Below, one piece after another: positions 23,240-34,450 of a DNA stretch of 64,000 nt; position 1 is the first letter of the stretch, and each line of letters begins with the position of its first letter. This DNA is from Ashinkailepas kermadecensis (lineage: Eukaryota; Arthropoda; Thecostraca; Neolepadidae). Location: contig JAOTOM010004288.1 in the NCBI GenBank assembly GCA_034440615.1, forward strand, positions 1 through 64,000, written 5' to 3'. The notes beneath the pieces were generated by a model. It worked only from the letters and a program-made list of their open reading frames with translations, did no database searches and was not told the DNA's origin. Position numbers and translations under genes: made by a program.

Positions 23240-25430
23240 CATGACGCTGGTCGCCCTGTTTATTTGGCCACCTTTGGAAGTCGGCAGACCTTTGGATCAA
23301 TCCAACATTAGCGACATTCGGCCTGCAAACGCTCGTGCTGCCGGTAATCAGTTCGAAATCGGCTCATATCTTCCTGAAAACATCTCTCATCCACACACAA
23401 TGCTTGAGCCGCAAAACCGGTCGTCAATATCCGGAGCTGACAGACTACCAACCCTGCATGGTCCAGCAGGCGAACGCGTCGCACAACAGCCTCTCCACAT
23501 CCCCGAAGGCGCGCAGATCGCGTCCACTGGCCGGCACGGCACTTCTCCACCAAAGTCTCCGACTGACACGCGAAAGGCTGTATTGTCGAGACTGGCACAA
23601 CGCCCACACAGGTCCGCGATAACTGAGATCACGCCGACAGAGACGGAGACAGAGCAGGCTGCAGGGAGACGTCCGGCACCGCCAGCCTACGCGCGGTAGA
23701 AGGGCGAGGCAGACGGCAGAGGGGGCAGACGGCAGAAGGGGGGGGGGGGCAGAGGCAGAAGCAGACGGCAGACGGCACAACACCGGCCCGGCGCGCCTGC
23801 TCCGCCGCCCGACCGCTGGCCATCGTCAGCGCCACTTCGCCTCGTCACCTCGCATCCCGGCACGGCCAGCTCCCAGACGCTGCTCCACCTCGCGCTCGGC
23901 TTCCGGCTAAGGCAGCTGGCGACTGGCCGGCAAGGGCGAGATTACGACAGTGAAGCACGCATGTCCGAGCTTCGACTAAGCTTTCCGTCAGCGGCGCAGC
24001 CGACCTAATCAAAACGCCTCTAAACTCAAACGGCAAACTGTCAACTCCTCGGATAAAACACTGTTGCTCGACTGCAATCGCTTCGGTTGGGTCTGGGGCT
24101 GCCGCAGCGGGCCCCGCTGGCCACACACCCTGACGCATAGCGTAGCTCCAGTAATCACCCCGGTACCCGCCATCAAAAGAGCGGCACGCAGCACCCGGCT
24201 ACCGTGCCGACGAGCTCAGAGACACTTCAACCGCGCTGACCCTGCAGTGCCCCGGAGCGAACAGAAGCGTAAGATCAGACTCGGAGGAGCACACACAGCT
24301 GGAGCTGCCGGCCAGTGTCCAGGTCTGTCAACAATTGTCTGAAACACAGGGGCAGATTGAATCCCTCACGAGGCCGGAAAATACTAAATGCAACAGACAG
24401 CATTAAAAAAAAGCTTGCTCTCATTGCACACGAAGGGTTGAAAGTGAAACGTTCCAGCTGCTGATTGACATCAGCTGAGCTCGGATAAATGACGTGTCAG
24501 GACAACGTGCGTCTAAATTTGCCTGTGTCACGCGCTCAAGGTGATCAGAAGTGATCTCTGATTAGTGCTGATTAGTTCAGTTTAAAGCCACACCACTCAC
24601 ACGGCTACAGTGTCCACACGCAGGGTGGCTCAACTCGGCAACGAGCTTCCAACGCGCAACGCGACGCTCAGTGGGGAATACTGACATAGCGAACCAAGGC
24701 CGTGGACATCGGCAAGACCAGCGGCAGCTCGAACACAGCCCATTGGTCGAATGACTAAACAGTGTGGCCTACACATGACATCCAAGTGGACCGTCGTCCG
24801 CTCACGCAGACGCGCTTGATCCGTCGGAAAAAGCCGGACCAACTCCAGACCACCTGACGTGATTTGTGCTCAAAGAAACCGCCGGGGCGCGTCAATGGCA
24901 GCCGTGCGGCCGAGACGGGTTCGATCTGAGCCGCCGGCACCGCACTGAGCTCCCACGACCCGCACGTGCCGCCACGTCACGTCGGCCCATCACCTCGTGA
25001 CGTCACGCCGCCGCAAGGTGGCGGCGCGCCGAGGCCAGTGCGGCCGCGGCCAGAGTGAGCGTGTCCGGAGCGGCGCGAACCACGCCGAAGGCGAGGCGAG
25101 GCGAGATTCCTAGATCGCGTCAATAAGCATTAGTGAACACTTGCACTTCGCACGCATCGCGAAGCAGCTACATGTAAGTGCAGTGGTCTAGCTATTGGTT
25201 AACAAGCACACTCCATTTGCATCGTCAAGGCATATTGCTGCATGCCGGCTGCGTGTGCACAAGCTTCGCCCAGGACCAGGCGGCTGCGCGCTTTTCACGA
25301 TGCCGGGGAGACGCTACACCAGTGACGCTTTTCACGACGCCAGGGAGACGCTACGATAGTGGCGCACCGCGACCGCTGTACCGTGCACAATGTCAACGGG
25401 CGACCGGCGGGTAGCTGGAGCCCGAGAACT
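23240..25430. other. GC-rich stretch, no gene assigned
   Basis: Several frames of 60-150 codons overlap on both strands, as expected for GC-rich DNA, and none has a recognisable domain. The part at 24950-25110 is very CpG-rich and contains the palindrome TGACGTCA (24998-25005), so a promoter is possible but unproven. Confidence 0.35.
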
Positions 25431-25436
25431 GAATAA

Positions 25437-25620
25437 CCCTGCGGCGGGCCAACCTGACTGCGCCGCTACCAACTCTACCCCACTAGCCGACACGTTCACT
25501 GCTGCCCCGAGGAGCAGCGGCTCGCGGTCCCTGCGGCGGGCCAACCTGACTGCGCCGCTACCAACCCTACCCCACTAGCCGACACGTTCACTGCTGCCCC
25601 GAGGAGCAGCGGCTCGCGGT
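25437..25620. repeat. 92 bp tandem duplication
   Basis: The segment from ccctgcggcgggccaacctg to gaggagcagcggctcgcggt is present twice, at 25437-25528 and 25529-25620, nearly identical. Confidence 0.95.
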
Positions 25621-26544
25621 CCGCGCTTACTGCGCGTCTAAAGCCGGCTCAATTCAGCACCGAAGGTGTCACCATCTACAAACAACCATGCAGCATGCTA
25701 TGTTCATAAATTACAAAAATACACAATGTGACGCGCGCCTCCTGGCGCAACGCTTCCGCGCGGCGAGAGGCACGCGGCACGCTCCTGTCGCCGCCAGGTT
25801 ACGCGAGAGGAAGAAGCCCGCGAGCGGTTCGGACACTTCTCAAACTCGTCACGCCGCGGACTGTCACTTCTCTCAAAGGAAAACTTCACCGGGCGGCGCC
25901 GTCCGCGCAAAGGGCAGCGTGCGGCTCGCGCCATTAAAGCAGACGGTTGGCGCTCCTGCCTGCCAAGCTTGCTACAAAAACCGAATAATCTGTTGGACTT
26001 CCTGAGGATATTGCCGGGCGCATCAGCTACAGCCGCGGCAATACTGCAAATGAAGGACAAACGCGCTGACGCCAAACACTGGCTTGTCTTTTCTTTCTCC
26101 GGCGAGCGAAGCACGAATCGGGCGCCGGCGAGATCGGCAGCTGGCTATGCGCCGAGCATTGCGATAAAGCAGCTGACTGACGGCGTGCACGACACGGGCG
26201 CTGTGTGCAACACGGACGACGCCGACCACCGCTGGCCAGCCGCTCCACAGGACGGGGTCGCGATGTGTCGCCAAACAGCCGCCTCGTGAGCACGGCCAGC
26301 CCGAGCGGTGCCGCCCGCCACCCGGCAGTGAACTATTGCGAACGTCCGAACCGCGCCCGCCACGCCCAGGTGGGCGCCGGGGGCGACGCTTCGGGCGCCA
26401 CCTATGACTGACAGCCGCGCCTCAGTTGACACCAGATCGCCGGTAGATGTCGCCACAGAAGTCACCAGACTGTCGCGCCCGGGATCCGGGACCCGGTATC
26501 ATGCATTCGGTATCCGGCACCCGACTACGGGCCGGCAGGGTTCG

Positions 26545-26640
26545 GCATCTCGTCCCCCGCATCAGCTGACTGGTCGTCAGCTGATCGGTCACCAGCTGAC
26601 CGGCTATCAGCTGACTAGCCGTCAGCAGACTAGTCGACAG
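26545..26640. repeat. ~15 bp degenerate repeat (cagctgactggtcgt)
   Basis: About five units with a cagctga core and variable flanks. Confidence 0.7.
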
Positions 26641-26685
26641 ACGCCAGCAAACTCGGACGGTGCCGGTGCGACGACAGCCGCTGGT

Positions 26686-26763
26686 CTAGCTGTAGTTCTC
26701 GTAGTCGGACAGGTCGGTCATCTGCGTCAGCGCGGCCGTGTAGGAGGGCGGCGGAGCGCTCAC
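26686..26763 (-). CDS. Candidate 3' terminal coding exon with a PPxY-containing C-terminus
   Basis: On the minus strand an acceptor-like cgtgcgcgcag ends at 26764. It is followed by 25 codons and a TAG stop at 26686-26688. The peptide starts VSAPPPSYTAALTQ and ends DLSDYENYS. It is rich in tyrosine and acidic residues and carries PPSY, a match to the PPxY ligand of WW domains such as those of Nedd4-family ligases. No other feature in this GC-rich area competes with it in natural composition. The exon starts in phase 0, which agrees with the donor of the candidate exon 50194-50134. No AATAAA was seen close downstream. The protein family is not recognised; a chance frame cannot be excluded. Confidence 0.45.
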   Translation of the reverse strand: MSAPPPSYTAALTQMTDLSDYENYS

Positions 26764-27120
26764 CTGCGCGCACGAGCAGCTCCGGTCAGCACAGGTCACT
26801 GGTCACCGGTCACAAACATTCCAAACGCACACGCACACACACACACACACAACAGACAACAGACACACGTCACGTTGCACGTCCTACAGTCATATTCGAG
26901 GTCCGTGCTGGGCAATGCGATACGGAATTTCATCCGGCGTACACAACTGGCCATCGGGTGCCGACGTCACGACGAGCACGAGAACAGACCGCACACCGTG
27001 CTCCAAGCTCTGTCTGCCAATGTCGGCACGTCGACCGTTAGGCAACGTCAGTCAACACACTTGTGAGGAAAGCTCAAGGCTACTCACGACCTATGAGTCA
27101 AGGTCAACTCACGGTGGCGT

Positions 27121-27377
27121 CAGGGGCCGATCCAGCCGGACGGTCTTGAGTCGGCATGGGGGAGGGGAACAGACAAATTACGGCACATTTTCGCAAACTC
27201 GCCAGATTTGGGCAGCTCGGGATCTGGATTTGAGCTTCAAACAACATTATCGATATACATGCGTCTAGTTTTTCCGCAGATCGTGAATGAAGTTCATCTT
27301 CCCTTCAAAGCAGGCCATCTCAGCGGGGGGCGGGGGGGGGGGGGAGTGACCTACGCGACCCCATGGAACCGCCACTG
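27121..27377. mobile_element. hAT-like MITE, 257 bp, with an 8 bp target-site duplication
   Basis: The left end CAGGGGCCGATCCAG and the inverted right end CAGTGGCGGTTCCAT match at 11 of 15 positions. The flanks are ggtggcgt (27113-27120) and cgtggcgt (27378-27385), 7 of 8 identical, which is the duplication length typical of hAT elements. The interior has no transposase frame, so it is non-autonomous. Confidence 0.65.
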
Positions 27378-27389
27378 CGTGGCGTATTA

Positions 27390-27925
27390 CCGGAGAGGCG
27401 TCGACAAACTGTGAGGGAAGTTAAGTCACGATGGAAGCGGCGTCCGTACAGAGTCAGCACACACAGACAGAACATACGGCGGGCAACAACACAACCCCAA
27501 AAGCACACGCATCTAAACGAAAACCGCCTCTAGTGCGTGTGACTAGAGCGCATAACAAACCACGGAAAACGACATCACGGAGCTGTTTCGCAACTGTCAC
27601 CTACGTTAACAATCGCACATCATTGGCACGAGCCGCGCAGGCAGCCGTCTCCGGTGGCAAGGTTGTCACGTGCAGGACCGCCGGCGTCCAGCGGTTACGT
27701 GCCATGCACTCATGCAACAGCCCACTGTGCCGACAGCTGACGCGATTCAACGTGCGAGCCTACCGAGCCTGAGAGCTGTCCACCGCCCCATGCGACATCA
27801 ACACGTGCGCTGTCCCACCCAATGCCGGACTGTGGCCCTACTTCTCATCGCAGCTATGACCGTGGCGACAAGCAAGCAGGATGAAAACACAGGCTGTAGA
27901 CGGTAGAGATGCTTGTGCTGAGAGC
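27390..27925. other. No gene supported
   Basis: Frames up to 113 codons lack recognisable features. Confidence 0.35.
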
Positions 27926-27926
27926 A

Positions 27927-27983
27927 GTTAGTTATTTGGACTTTAGGGCGCATCGATTTAACTGGTCATATAGCGCCCATAAC
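27927..27983 (-). mobile_element. LINE 3'-end copy with hairpin
   Basis: Plus-strand ttagttatttggactttagg runs into GGGCGC, a 21 nt loop with actggtcatata, and GCGCCC, a perfect 6 bp stem. This is the best-preserved member of the dispersed end family. Its sense is minus, judged by the LINE 3' UTR at 58505-58613. Confidence 0.6.
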
Positions 27984-28158
27984 AATATTAGATATTAACA
28001 CACTGCATCGCATATGGATGGATAGGACAGGTGGCAGATAATGCTCCAGGACACACGGAATGCCTTGGCAATTGCCGCATCCGGCAATTTTTCTAGACGA
28101 AAAAAAAAACATTAAGTAGCCAAATTATGTAGACGACCGCAACTGGTACATTTTGGAT

Positions 28159-28165
28159 GCACACA

Positions 28166-28228
<63 letters not shown>

Positions 28229-28271
28229 GCACGCGCGCACGCGCACGCACACGCACACGCACACGCACACG

Positions 28272-28303
<32 letters not shown>
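28159..28303. repeat. Compound microsatellite (ACGC)n-(ACACGC)n-(AC)n-(AT)n
   Basis: Continuous alternating purine-pyrimidine DNA, a strong Z-DNA-forming candidate. Open frames here are artefacts. Confidence 0.95.
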
Positions 28304-28304
<1 letters not shown>

Positions 28305-28416
28305 GCATGCCGATCGGAATCCAAAATGACGATTGGCTTCGCTCCATCGCAGAATAGTGATGGAAATAGGTTCACTGCATTGCCACTTCGGGCCCGTCAA
28401 CCAGGTGGGGGCACTG

Positions 28417-28645
28417 TGGCGGCCAGTCACTCCCACAGCAGGCCTGCCAGCCGGGGGTCACGGGTCCGTATGGCGGCCAGTCACTCCCACAGCAGGCCTG
28501 CCAGCCGGGGGTCACCGGTCCGTGTGGCGGCCAGTCACTCCCACAGCAGGCCTGCCAGCCGGGGGGTCACGGGTCCGTATAGCGGCCAGTGACTCCGACA
28601 GCAGGCTCACCAGCCGGGGGGGGGGGGGGGGGGGGGGCACGCGTC
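28417..28645. repeat. 54 bp minisatellite, 4 units, ending in a G21+ tract
   Basis: Units start ggccagtcactcccacagca and carry gcctgccagccggggg. The last unit runs into a long poly-G at about 28613-28637. Confidence 0.9.
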
Positions 28646-29019
28646 GGTGCGGTGGCCAGTGACTCCGCCGCCGACTGATCGATCAGCCGAACCTGCCAGC
28701 ATGGGGTTGATGGCCAGCGCGGATTTGTGCAAAGCCCGGCAATGTTAAGTTTGCCGACTGACGCCCAGGATAATTCAGCAGCTTCGCTTTAAACTAGCAC
28801 GCCGTTGATGATGCTAGACAATGAGGCGTCGCCGTGGTGCGCTCTGCGGGTAACTGAGCAAATACCACGCCCGATAACTTCGGCCAAAGTTAGTGGAAGT
28901 ATCAGAAGCGGCATTGATGCGCATTGAAACGCCAGAGTGCAGAACACAAGCACGGTGAATTTCTTCGCACAGGGAGCTACCGTGATTGGTTTCCGATATT
29001 CATCAATGCAAGCGGCGTG

Positions 29020-29130
29020 TTACAGCACGCGAACGTCTCAGCGCCAGAACACCGTGTGACAGCACGCGAACGTCTCAGCGCCAGAACACCGTGTGACAGC
29101 ACGCGAACGTCTCGGCGCCAGAACACCGTC
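29020..29130. repeat. 37 bp repeat, 3 copies
   Basis: acagcacgcgaacgtctcag followed by cgccagaacaccgtgtg, three times with few changes. Confidence 0.9.
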
Positions 29131-29134
29131 GGGA

Positions 29135-31610
29135 GCGATGTCCTGAACTTTATCTACGGCCGAAACAGAAAACGATACACAAGTGCGCGCTGCCAGCAGT
29201 CAAAGCGACAGGGACAAACACTGACGCACACAACTATTTCGAGCGACGATGCCACCCGGAGCCGCTGTCGATTACTTCAGCTACATTGCTCACATCACAC
29301 ACTTTGCATACGTTACTCTGGTCACTTCTTTACGTCCAGTGCATGGGTGGCGACGCGCCGCGACGAGACGAGGGGGGGGGGGTCTGCCCCGAGGTCGGGT
29401 CAGCGGAGCTGCACAGACGCACCGACAGGACTTGGGGCGCATGATCGGGCAGGCGACCTCCCACTGATCCAGACGCGCCACCCAGCCCGGCACCTTGTCC
29501 TGCAGCCCGGCCACGGTGCGTCTGACAGGTGGTGTCGGCGCGGCGCAGCACGCCGGCACAAATGGCACTGAACGAGGAGGGCCTGGGACGGTCCCGGACC
29601 GAACAACACCGGTCCAGCCTGCACAAGCTGACCGCCGGGAGAGATGTGCACTGGACTGGAAGTCCAGACACTGCGGTCAGACACGCAGAGCCTGATCCCG
29701 GATGTCGGCTGACCGTCAGCTGGCAGAGCTAACGCCAAGGCAGCAGAGGCTGAGCCACTCCGGACACTCACCTGCAGCCCGGCGGCCGCTTAGTGGCTCA
29801 GTGCTATGGCACGCATACGCACATTTTCATGTACCGATATTTTCCTCAATATGTTGTAAATGAACGCGATGCGTTTGCGACTTACATGCATGTCTTCAGC
29901 AGCACGTCAGTTTTCACTTCTGCACTTTTTTCACATACCTCTTGTCCGCCGAGCATTTGTCCAGTGCACGAGTGTGTGAACCGACACCTTTCCGACTCAT
30001 TTTTTTTATTCAAAGGACACAAGTTTCACCAATAGTTGCTCCATAGTGAACCACCTCAGCTTTCCCTCTCAGACTCAGAGGACTCAGAGACTCAGGACTC
30101 GGAGAACTCAGTCTCAGATAACCTGTGTTACGAGGTGACCAGATCGTACTTCACGTGCAGCTCCACTATACCGGTATGAGGCGCCATAACCTATTACGGA
30201 AGAGGTCTGATCCGTCGGCCGCGAAGTAGTTCGGGGGGGGGGGGGGGGTGTGGTGTGGCGGGGGGGAGAGTGTGTGGGGGTGGGAGACGGGTGGCTGGTG
30301 GTGGGGGGGGGGGAGAATAGTGCCTATTTCATACGATTTCTTTCATTGGACCTTGATACAGCCAAATATGTGCACAATCGAGTTATCACCACATTTGGGC
30401 TGATTAGGGGCGGATATTCAGGTACATTCAGCTATCTCAGTGCAAGGCGCCGTTGAGGGAGGGGGGGGGGAGGGGGACCAGCAGGAGTTGGGGGACTCTC
30501 TTGCTGCTGGCACATCAGTGGACATCAAACCGCGAAGGAGAATTCAAGAACCGACCGCAACTACACTCTCTTGACGACCCATACAGGCATGCGTCGTTCC
30601 TCGAACTGAGCACACCGCCAAATTGTCGGATTAGAACAGGTGCCACGCCGTGAGGCTCCCCGCGTCTCAAAGCCATCCGTCTCAGTCTATTGCCGCGTAT
30701 GACCTTCACCACGACGGACGGCCCACATCTGAGGCCGCCGGGATCTGGAACACGTAGACCACGTGACACGTGACGTCACTGGGTCAGTCGGCTGTGGCTG
30801 AGACGGACGGCAGCGCCCGCTGCGATCCCGTGTGCATCGCAGGAGGTGCGACCTAAATGTTCCGGGACTGGTCGTGTGGAGTATGTAACTGTATATAAGT
30901 ATATAGTATAAGTAGTATAATATAAGTATGTATAAGTATAAGTATATAAGTAAAAGTATGTAACTGGCTGTAGTGTGGACTTGAGGGGCCGGATAGCGAC
31001 AGCTTCATCGTAAAAGTGGCGAATATTCTGTACGCACACGAAGCGCGAGAGCAGAAATTTTGACTGCGAGTCTCTATATATTACACAGGAGTCTTTCTAT
31101 ATTACCAGGGAAAGAGAGTCAATAGGAATCAAAAGCAAAGGCCGTAAAAATGGCGGCGGAAGAATGTTCTCCCATTGGCCTAAATCTCAAGCACATCTTT
31201 TTTTTGAAAATTCATGGACGAAGCTACGAAGTAGTTGCTTAAGTAGCTATATGTAATTGGACAATCGAGCTTGTGTTAAATGTACAATACCATGCAAGCC
31301 CCAAACGCCTCAAACTCGGTAAATTTTTCGTTCTGCGCATGTGCACTTTGCGCTAAATCTAAAGCATACCAATTGTCGAACTCCGTTTAAAGCGAGTACG
31401 GATTAATGAATGCAAATATCAAATATCAAATATGAATATGAGAGTCACATAATGTCAGCAACAAAGCTCTGATCCACTCACGTTTCCAGTCACATAATAG
31501 TTTATGGGTCATACCTTGGAGGTTTGACGCTCTTATCCTGCGATGTTTCCATCAGCACATACTAGTGGAGTAAGAGCACCGCGCACTGTGCTGCAATGTT
31601 AATTAATCGG
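29135..31610. other. No gene supported; several poly-G tracts
   Basis: Runs of G occur at about 29371-29380, 30233-30250 and 30303-30312. An AT-rich gtataagtat stretch lies at 30890-30960. Overlapping GC-rich frames at 29.3-29.8 kb have no recognisable domain. Confidence 0.35.
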
Positions 31611-31627
31611 GAATAAGATATGAGGAA

Positions 31628-31686
31628 TGGGCACGAATGATCAAATCTGGTCGAAGCGCCCGAAAGCCGAAATAACTAACTAACTA
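31628..31686 (+). mobile_element. LINE 3'-end copy, plus orientation
   Basis: GGGCAC...GCGCCC pairing, then gaaagccgaaataactaact and an ACTA-rich tail. The flanks aagatatgaggaa (31615-31627) and aagatgtggggga (31686-31698) agree at 10 of 13 positions, possibly an old target-site duplication. Confidence 0.5.
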
Positions 31687-31794
31687 AGATGTGGGGGAAA
31701 ATTGAATTTAGTATTGAGCGTGCAAAAACTATCGCAAAATTCGGTTAAAAAGGCCGAAAGACCGCCGGTTTAGTTGAAGGCCACCAAGAACATT

Positions 31795-31961
31795 GGGTTC
31801 CTTCACGACGCATTCAACCGCTGGGCCACATGGCGTCGCCAACCTCTCACGCCGATCAGTCGTGGATGGACTCGACTATCCCACCGGTCGTCCGATTCGA
31901 ACCCACGATCTTACGATCAAGAGTCCAACGCCCTACCAACCGGCTGAGCTACAGCGGCCCC
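31795..31961 (-). mobile_element. SINE, tRNA-Lys-like head (Lys-type family)
   Basis: The head (31888-31961) has an A box (TGTAGCTCAGCCGG), CTT at the anticodon position and the B box GGTTCGAATC. It is followed by a core with cggcgtgagaggttggcgac and the tail gcgtcgtgaagg. Related copies lie at 49206-49369 and 63050-63214. Confidence 0.75.
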
Positions 31962-32239
31962 TTAGCTGAAGGCCAAAGATTGAAGCACTGCCGGCAAATT
32001 CAGATCGTTCGTTCCTCAAGGTGGCCGCTTACGTGACGGCCTGCTTCACCGACCTGTGGCCGCGAGTCATGACCTCGCCGACTCGTCCTCAGGGGACGCC
32101 TTGTGACCCCGTGCCGTGCGGAAAGCGTGGCGCCGTGACCCGATTCTCGGAGATCGCGTTGGCGGCGAACAGACCCGCCGCCTGGGCCGACGACACATCG
32201 CCGATTCGTTCAAATCACACGCCGAGACGAGCACACACA

Positions 32240-32445
32240 CGGTGCGTCGCCAATCCTTCACGCCGATCGGTCGCCAGCGAAGAGTGGCAACAGGTGAGAC
32301 TCGAACCAGTAACTTTTCCGTCGGGCGACGGGCGCCTAACCACGCGACTGCTCCTCCCCCAGAAGAGTAGCGACCGGTGGGACTCGAAACCGCAACCTTT
32401 CAGTTGGGCGACGGGCGCCCTACCGCGCGACCACTCGTCGCCCAG
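32240..32445 (-). mobile_element. SINE with two tandem tRNA-like heads
   Basis: The distal head (about 32361-32445) and proximal head (about 32279-32360) each have an A-box-like (GTGGTCGCGCGG; AGTCGCGTGGTTAGG) and a B-box motif (TTTCGAGTCCCAC; GGTTCGAGTCTCACC). Each ends in a gctactcttc or gccactcttc junction. The shared SINE core follows (cggcgtgaaggattggcgac). Direct repetition of the full head, not only the B box, makes a dimeric 5' region likely. Confidence 0.65.
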
Positions 32446-32639
32446 CAGTGCAGCTCACGTCGTGCCAGTGCCACCGTGGGAAGGCGGCAGTCGGCGTGAC
32501 GTAATCGAGTGTGCGGCGGGGCGGATGTAACATCCGGCCGGATGTAACATCCGGTAGGATGTGATCGCCACCACGGGACGTCCCGCCCACTCGATGCCGT
32601 CACGCAGCACTGTCAATGTCGCAGGTCACCCACCACGCG

Positions 32640-32690
32640 TTTGGATGCGTCGAGTTAGTTAGTTAGTTGTTTATTTGGACTTCAGGGCGG
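32640..32690 (-). mobile_element. LINE 3'-end copy with (AACT)n tail
   Basis: On the minus strand ccgccctgaagtccaaataa is followed by AACT repeats. The hairpin is truncated. Confidence 0.5.
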
Positions 32691-32727
32691 ATATGTGGGC
32701 CTCGAGATCGGAAGCCTCTCCATTGCG

Positions 32728-33650
32728 CTTCTGTTGGGGCAGCTGTACTGTTGCAGCTATGAGGGGAGATTCGGGCGCTTCTGTTGGGGCAGCTGTACTG
32801 TTGCAGCTATGAGGGGATATTTGGGCGTTTCTGTTGGGGCAGCTGTACTGTTGCAGCTATGAGGGGAGATTTGGGCGCTTCTGTTGGGGCAGCTGTACTG
32901 TTGCAGCCATGAGGGAGATTTGGGCGCTTCTGTTGGGGCAGCTGTACTGTTGCAGCTATGAGGGAGATTTGGGCGCTTCTGTTGGGGCAGCTGTACTGTT
33001 GCAGCTATGAGGGGAGATTTGGGCGCTTCTGTTGGGGCAGCTGTACTGTTGCAGCTATGAGGGGAGATTTGGGCGCTTCTGTTGGGGCAGCTGTACTGTT
33101 GCAGCTATGAGGGGAGATCGCTTCTGTTGGGGCAGCTGTACTGTTGCAGCTATGAGGGGAGATTTGGGCGCTTCTGTTGGGGCAGCTGTACTGTTGCAGC
33201 TATGAGGGGAGATCGCTTCTGTTGGGGCAGCTGTACTGTTGCAGCTATGAGGGGAGATTTGGGCGCTTCTGTTGGGGCAGCTGTACTGTTGCAGCTATGA
33301 GGGAGATCGCTTCTGTTGGGGCAGCTGTACTGTTGCAGCTATGAGGGAGATTTGGGCGCTTCTGTTGGGGCAGCTGTACTGTTGCAGCTATGAGGGGAGA
33401 TTCGCTTCTGTTGGGGCAGCTGTACTGTTGCAGCTATGAGGGGAGATTTGGGCGCTTCTGTTGGGGCAGCTGTACTGTTGCAGCTATGAGGGAGATTTTG
33501 GCGCTTCTGTTGGGGCAGCTGTACTGTTGCAGCTATGAGGGGAGATTTGGGCGCTTCTGTTGGGGCAGCTGTACTGTTGCAGCTATGAGGGGAGATTTGG
33601 GCGCTTCTGTTGGGGCAGCTGTACTGTTGCAGCTATGAGGGGAGATTTGG
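32728..33650. repeat. 50 bp minisatellite, ~19 units, with 42-43 bp variants
   Basis: The unit is gcttctgttggggcagctgt, actgttgcagctatgagggg, agatttgggc. The short variant lacks tttgggcg and is scattered through the middle of the array, consistent with unequal exchange. Confidence 0.95.
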
Positions 33651-33659
33651 GCGGTATCG

Positions 33660-33790
33660 GACAGCAGCTCACACGGAGCTGTCTCGATATCAGGTCACCT
33701 GGCGGCAGCTCACACGGAGCTGTCTCGATATCAGGTCACCTGGCAGCAGCTCACACGGAGCTGTCTCGATATCAGGTCACCTGGCGGCGA
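33660..33790. repeat. 41 bp repeat, 3 copies
   Basis: agctcacacggagctgtctc followed by gatatcaggtcacctggcgg, directly abutting the 50 bp array. Confidence 0.95.
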
Positions 33791-33927
33791 AAGCAAAGGA
33801 AAGAACCACGCAGCGACAGCGTTGTCCTTTCCCTGATCTGGATAGCGTTGACGCTGGGCTATACGTAGACGCAAGCAACAAAAAACATGTTTTCCTCGCC
33901 CGTTTGGTGCTGGCCTTCCACCTGCTT

Positions 33928-34450
33928 CAGCCGGGACTGTGGTAGAGGCTACACCCTTCAGCTGGGACTGTGGTAGAGGGTACACCCTCCAGCCGGGATT
34001 GTGGGAGAGGCTACTCCCTTCAGCCGGGGCTGTGGGAGAGGCTACACCCTTCAGCTGGGACTGTGGTAGAGGGTACACCCTCCAGCCGGGGCTGTGGGAG
34101 AGGCTACTCCCTTCAGCCGGGGCTGTGGGAGAGGCTACACCCTTCAACTGGGACTGTGGTAGAGGGTACACCCTCCAGCCGGGGCTGTGGGAGAGGCTAC
34201 TCCCTTCAGCCGGGACTGTGGTAGAGGCTACTCCCTTCAGCCGGGACTGTGGTAGAGGCTACTGCCTTCAGCCGGGACTGTGGTAGAGGGTACACCCTCC
34301 AGCCGGGACTGTGGGAGAGGTTACACCCCTCAGCCGGGGCTGTGGGAGAGGGTACACCCTTCAGCCGGGGCTGTGGGAGAGGCTACACCCTCCAGCCGGG
34401 ACTGTGGGAGAGGCTACACCCCTCAGCCGGGACTGTGGGAGTGGGTACAT
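33928..34450. repeat. 31 bp minisatellite, ~17 units
   Basis: The unit contains ggctacacccttcagccggg and actgtgggaga. Variant positions (ggct/gggt, cac/tcc, gggac/gggg) alternate in blocks of three units. Confidence 0.95.

Noticed and set aside
24905..24935. B-box-like GGGTTCGATCTGAG
   Set aside because: No A box at the expected distance upstream.
26023..26274. Minus-strand frame with VLWSGWPAVVGVVRVAHSAR
   Set aside because: Hydrophobic and natural-looking, but there are no splice borders and other GC-rich frames overlap.
32728..34450. Direct repeats resembling a CRISPR array
   Set aside because: Units are contiguous without unique spacers, there are no cas genes, and the context is eukaryotic.
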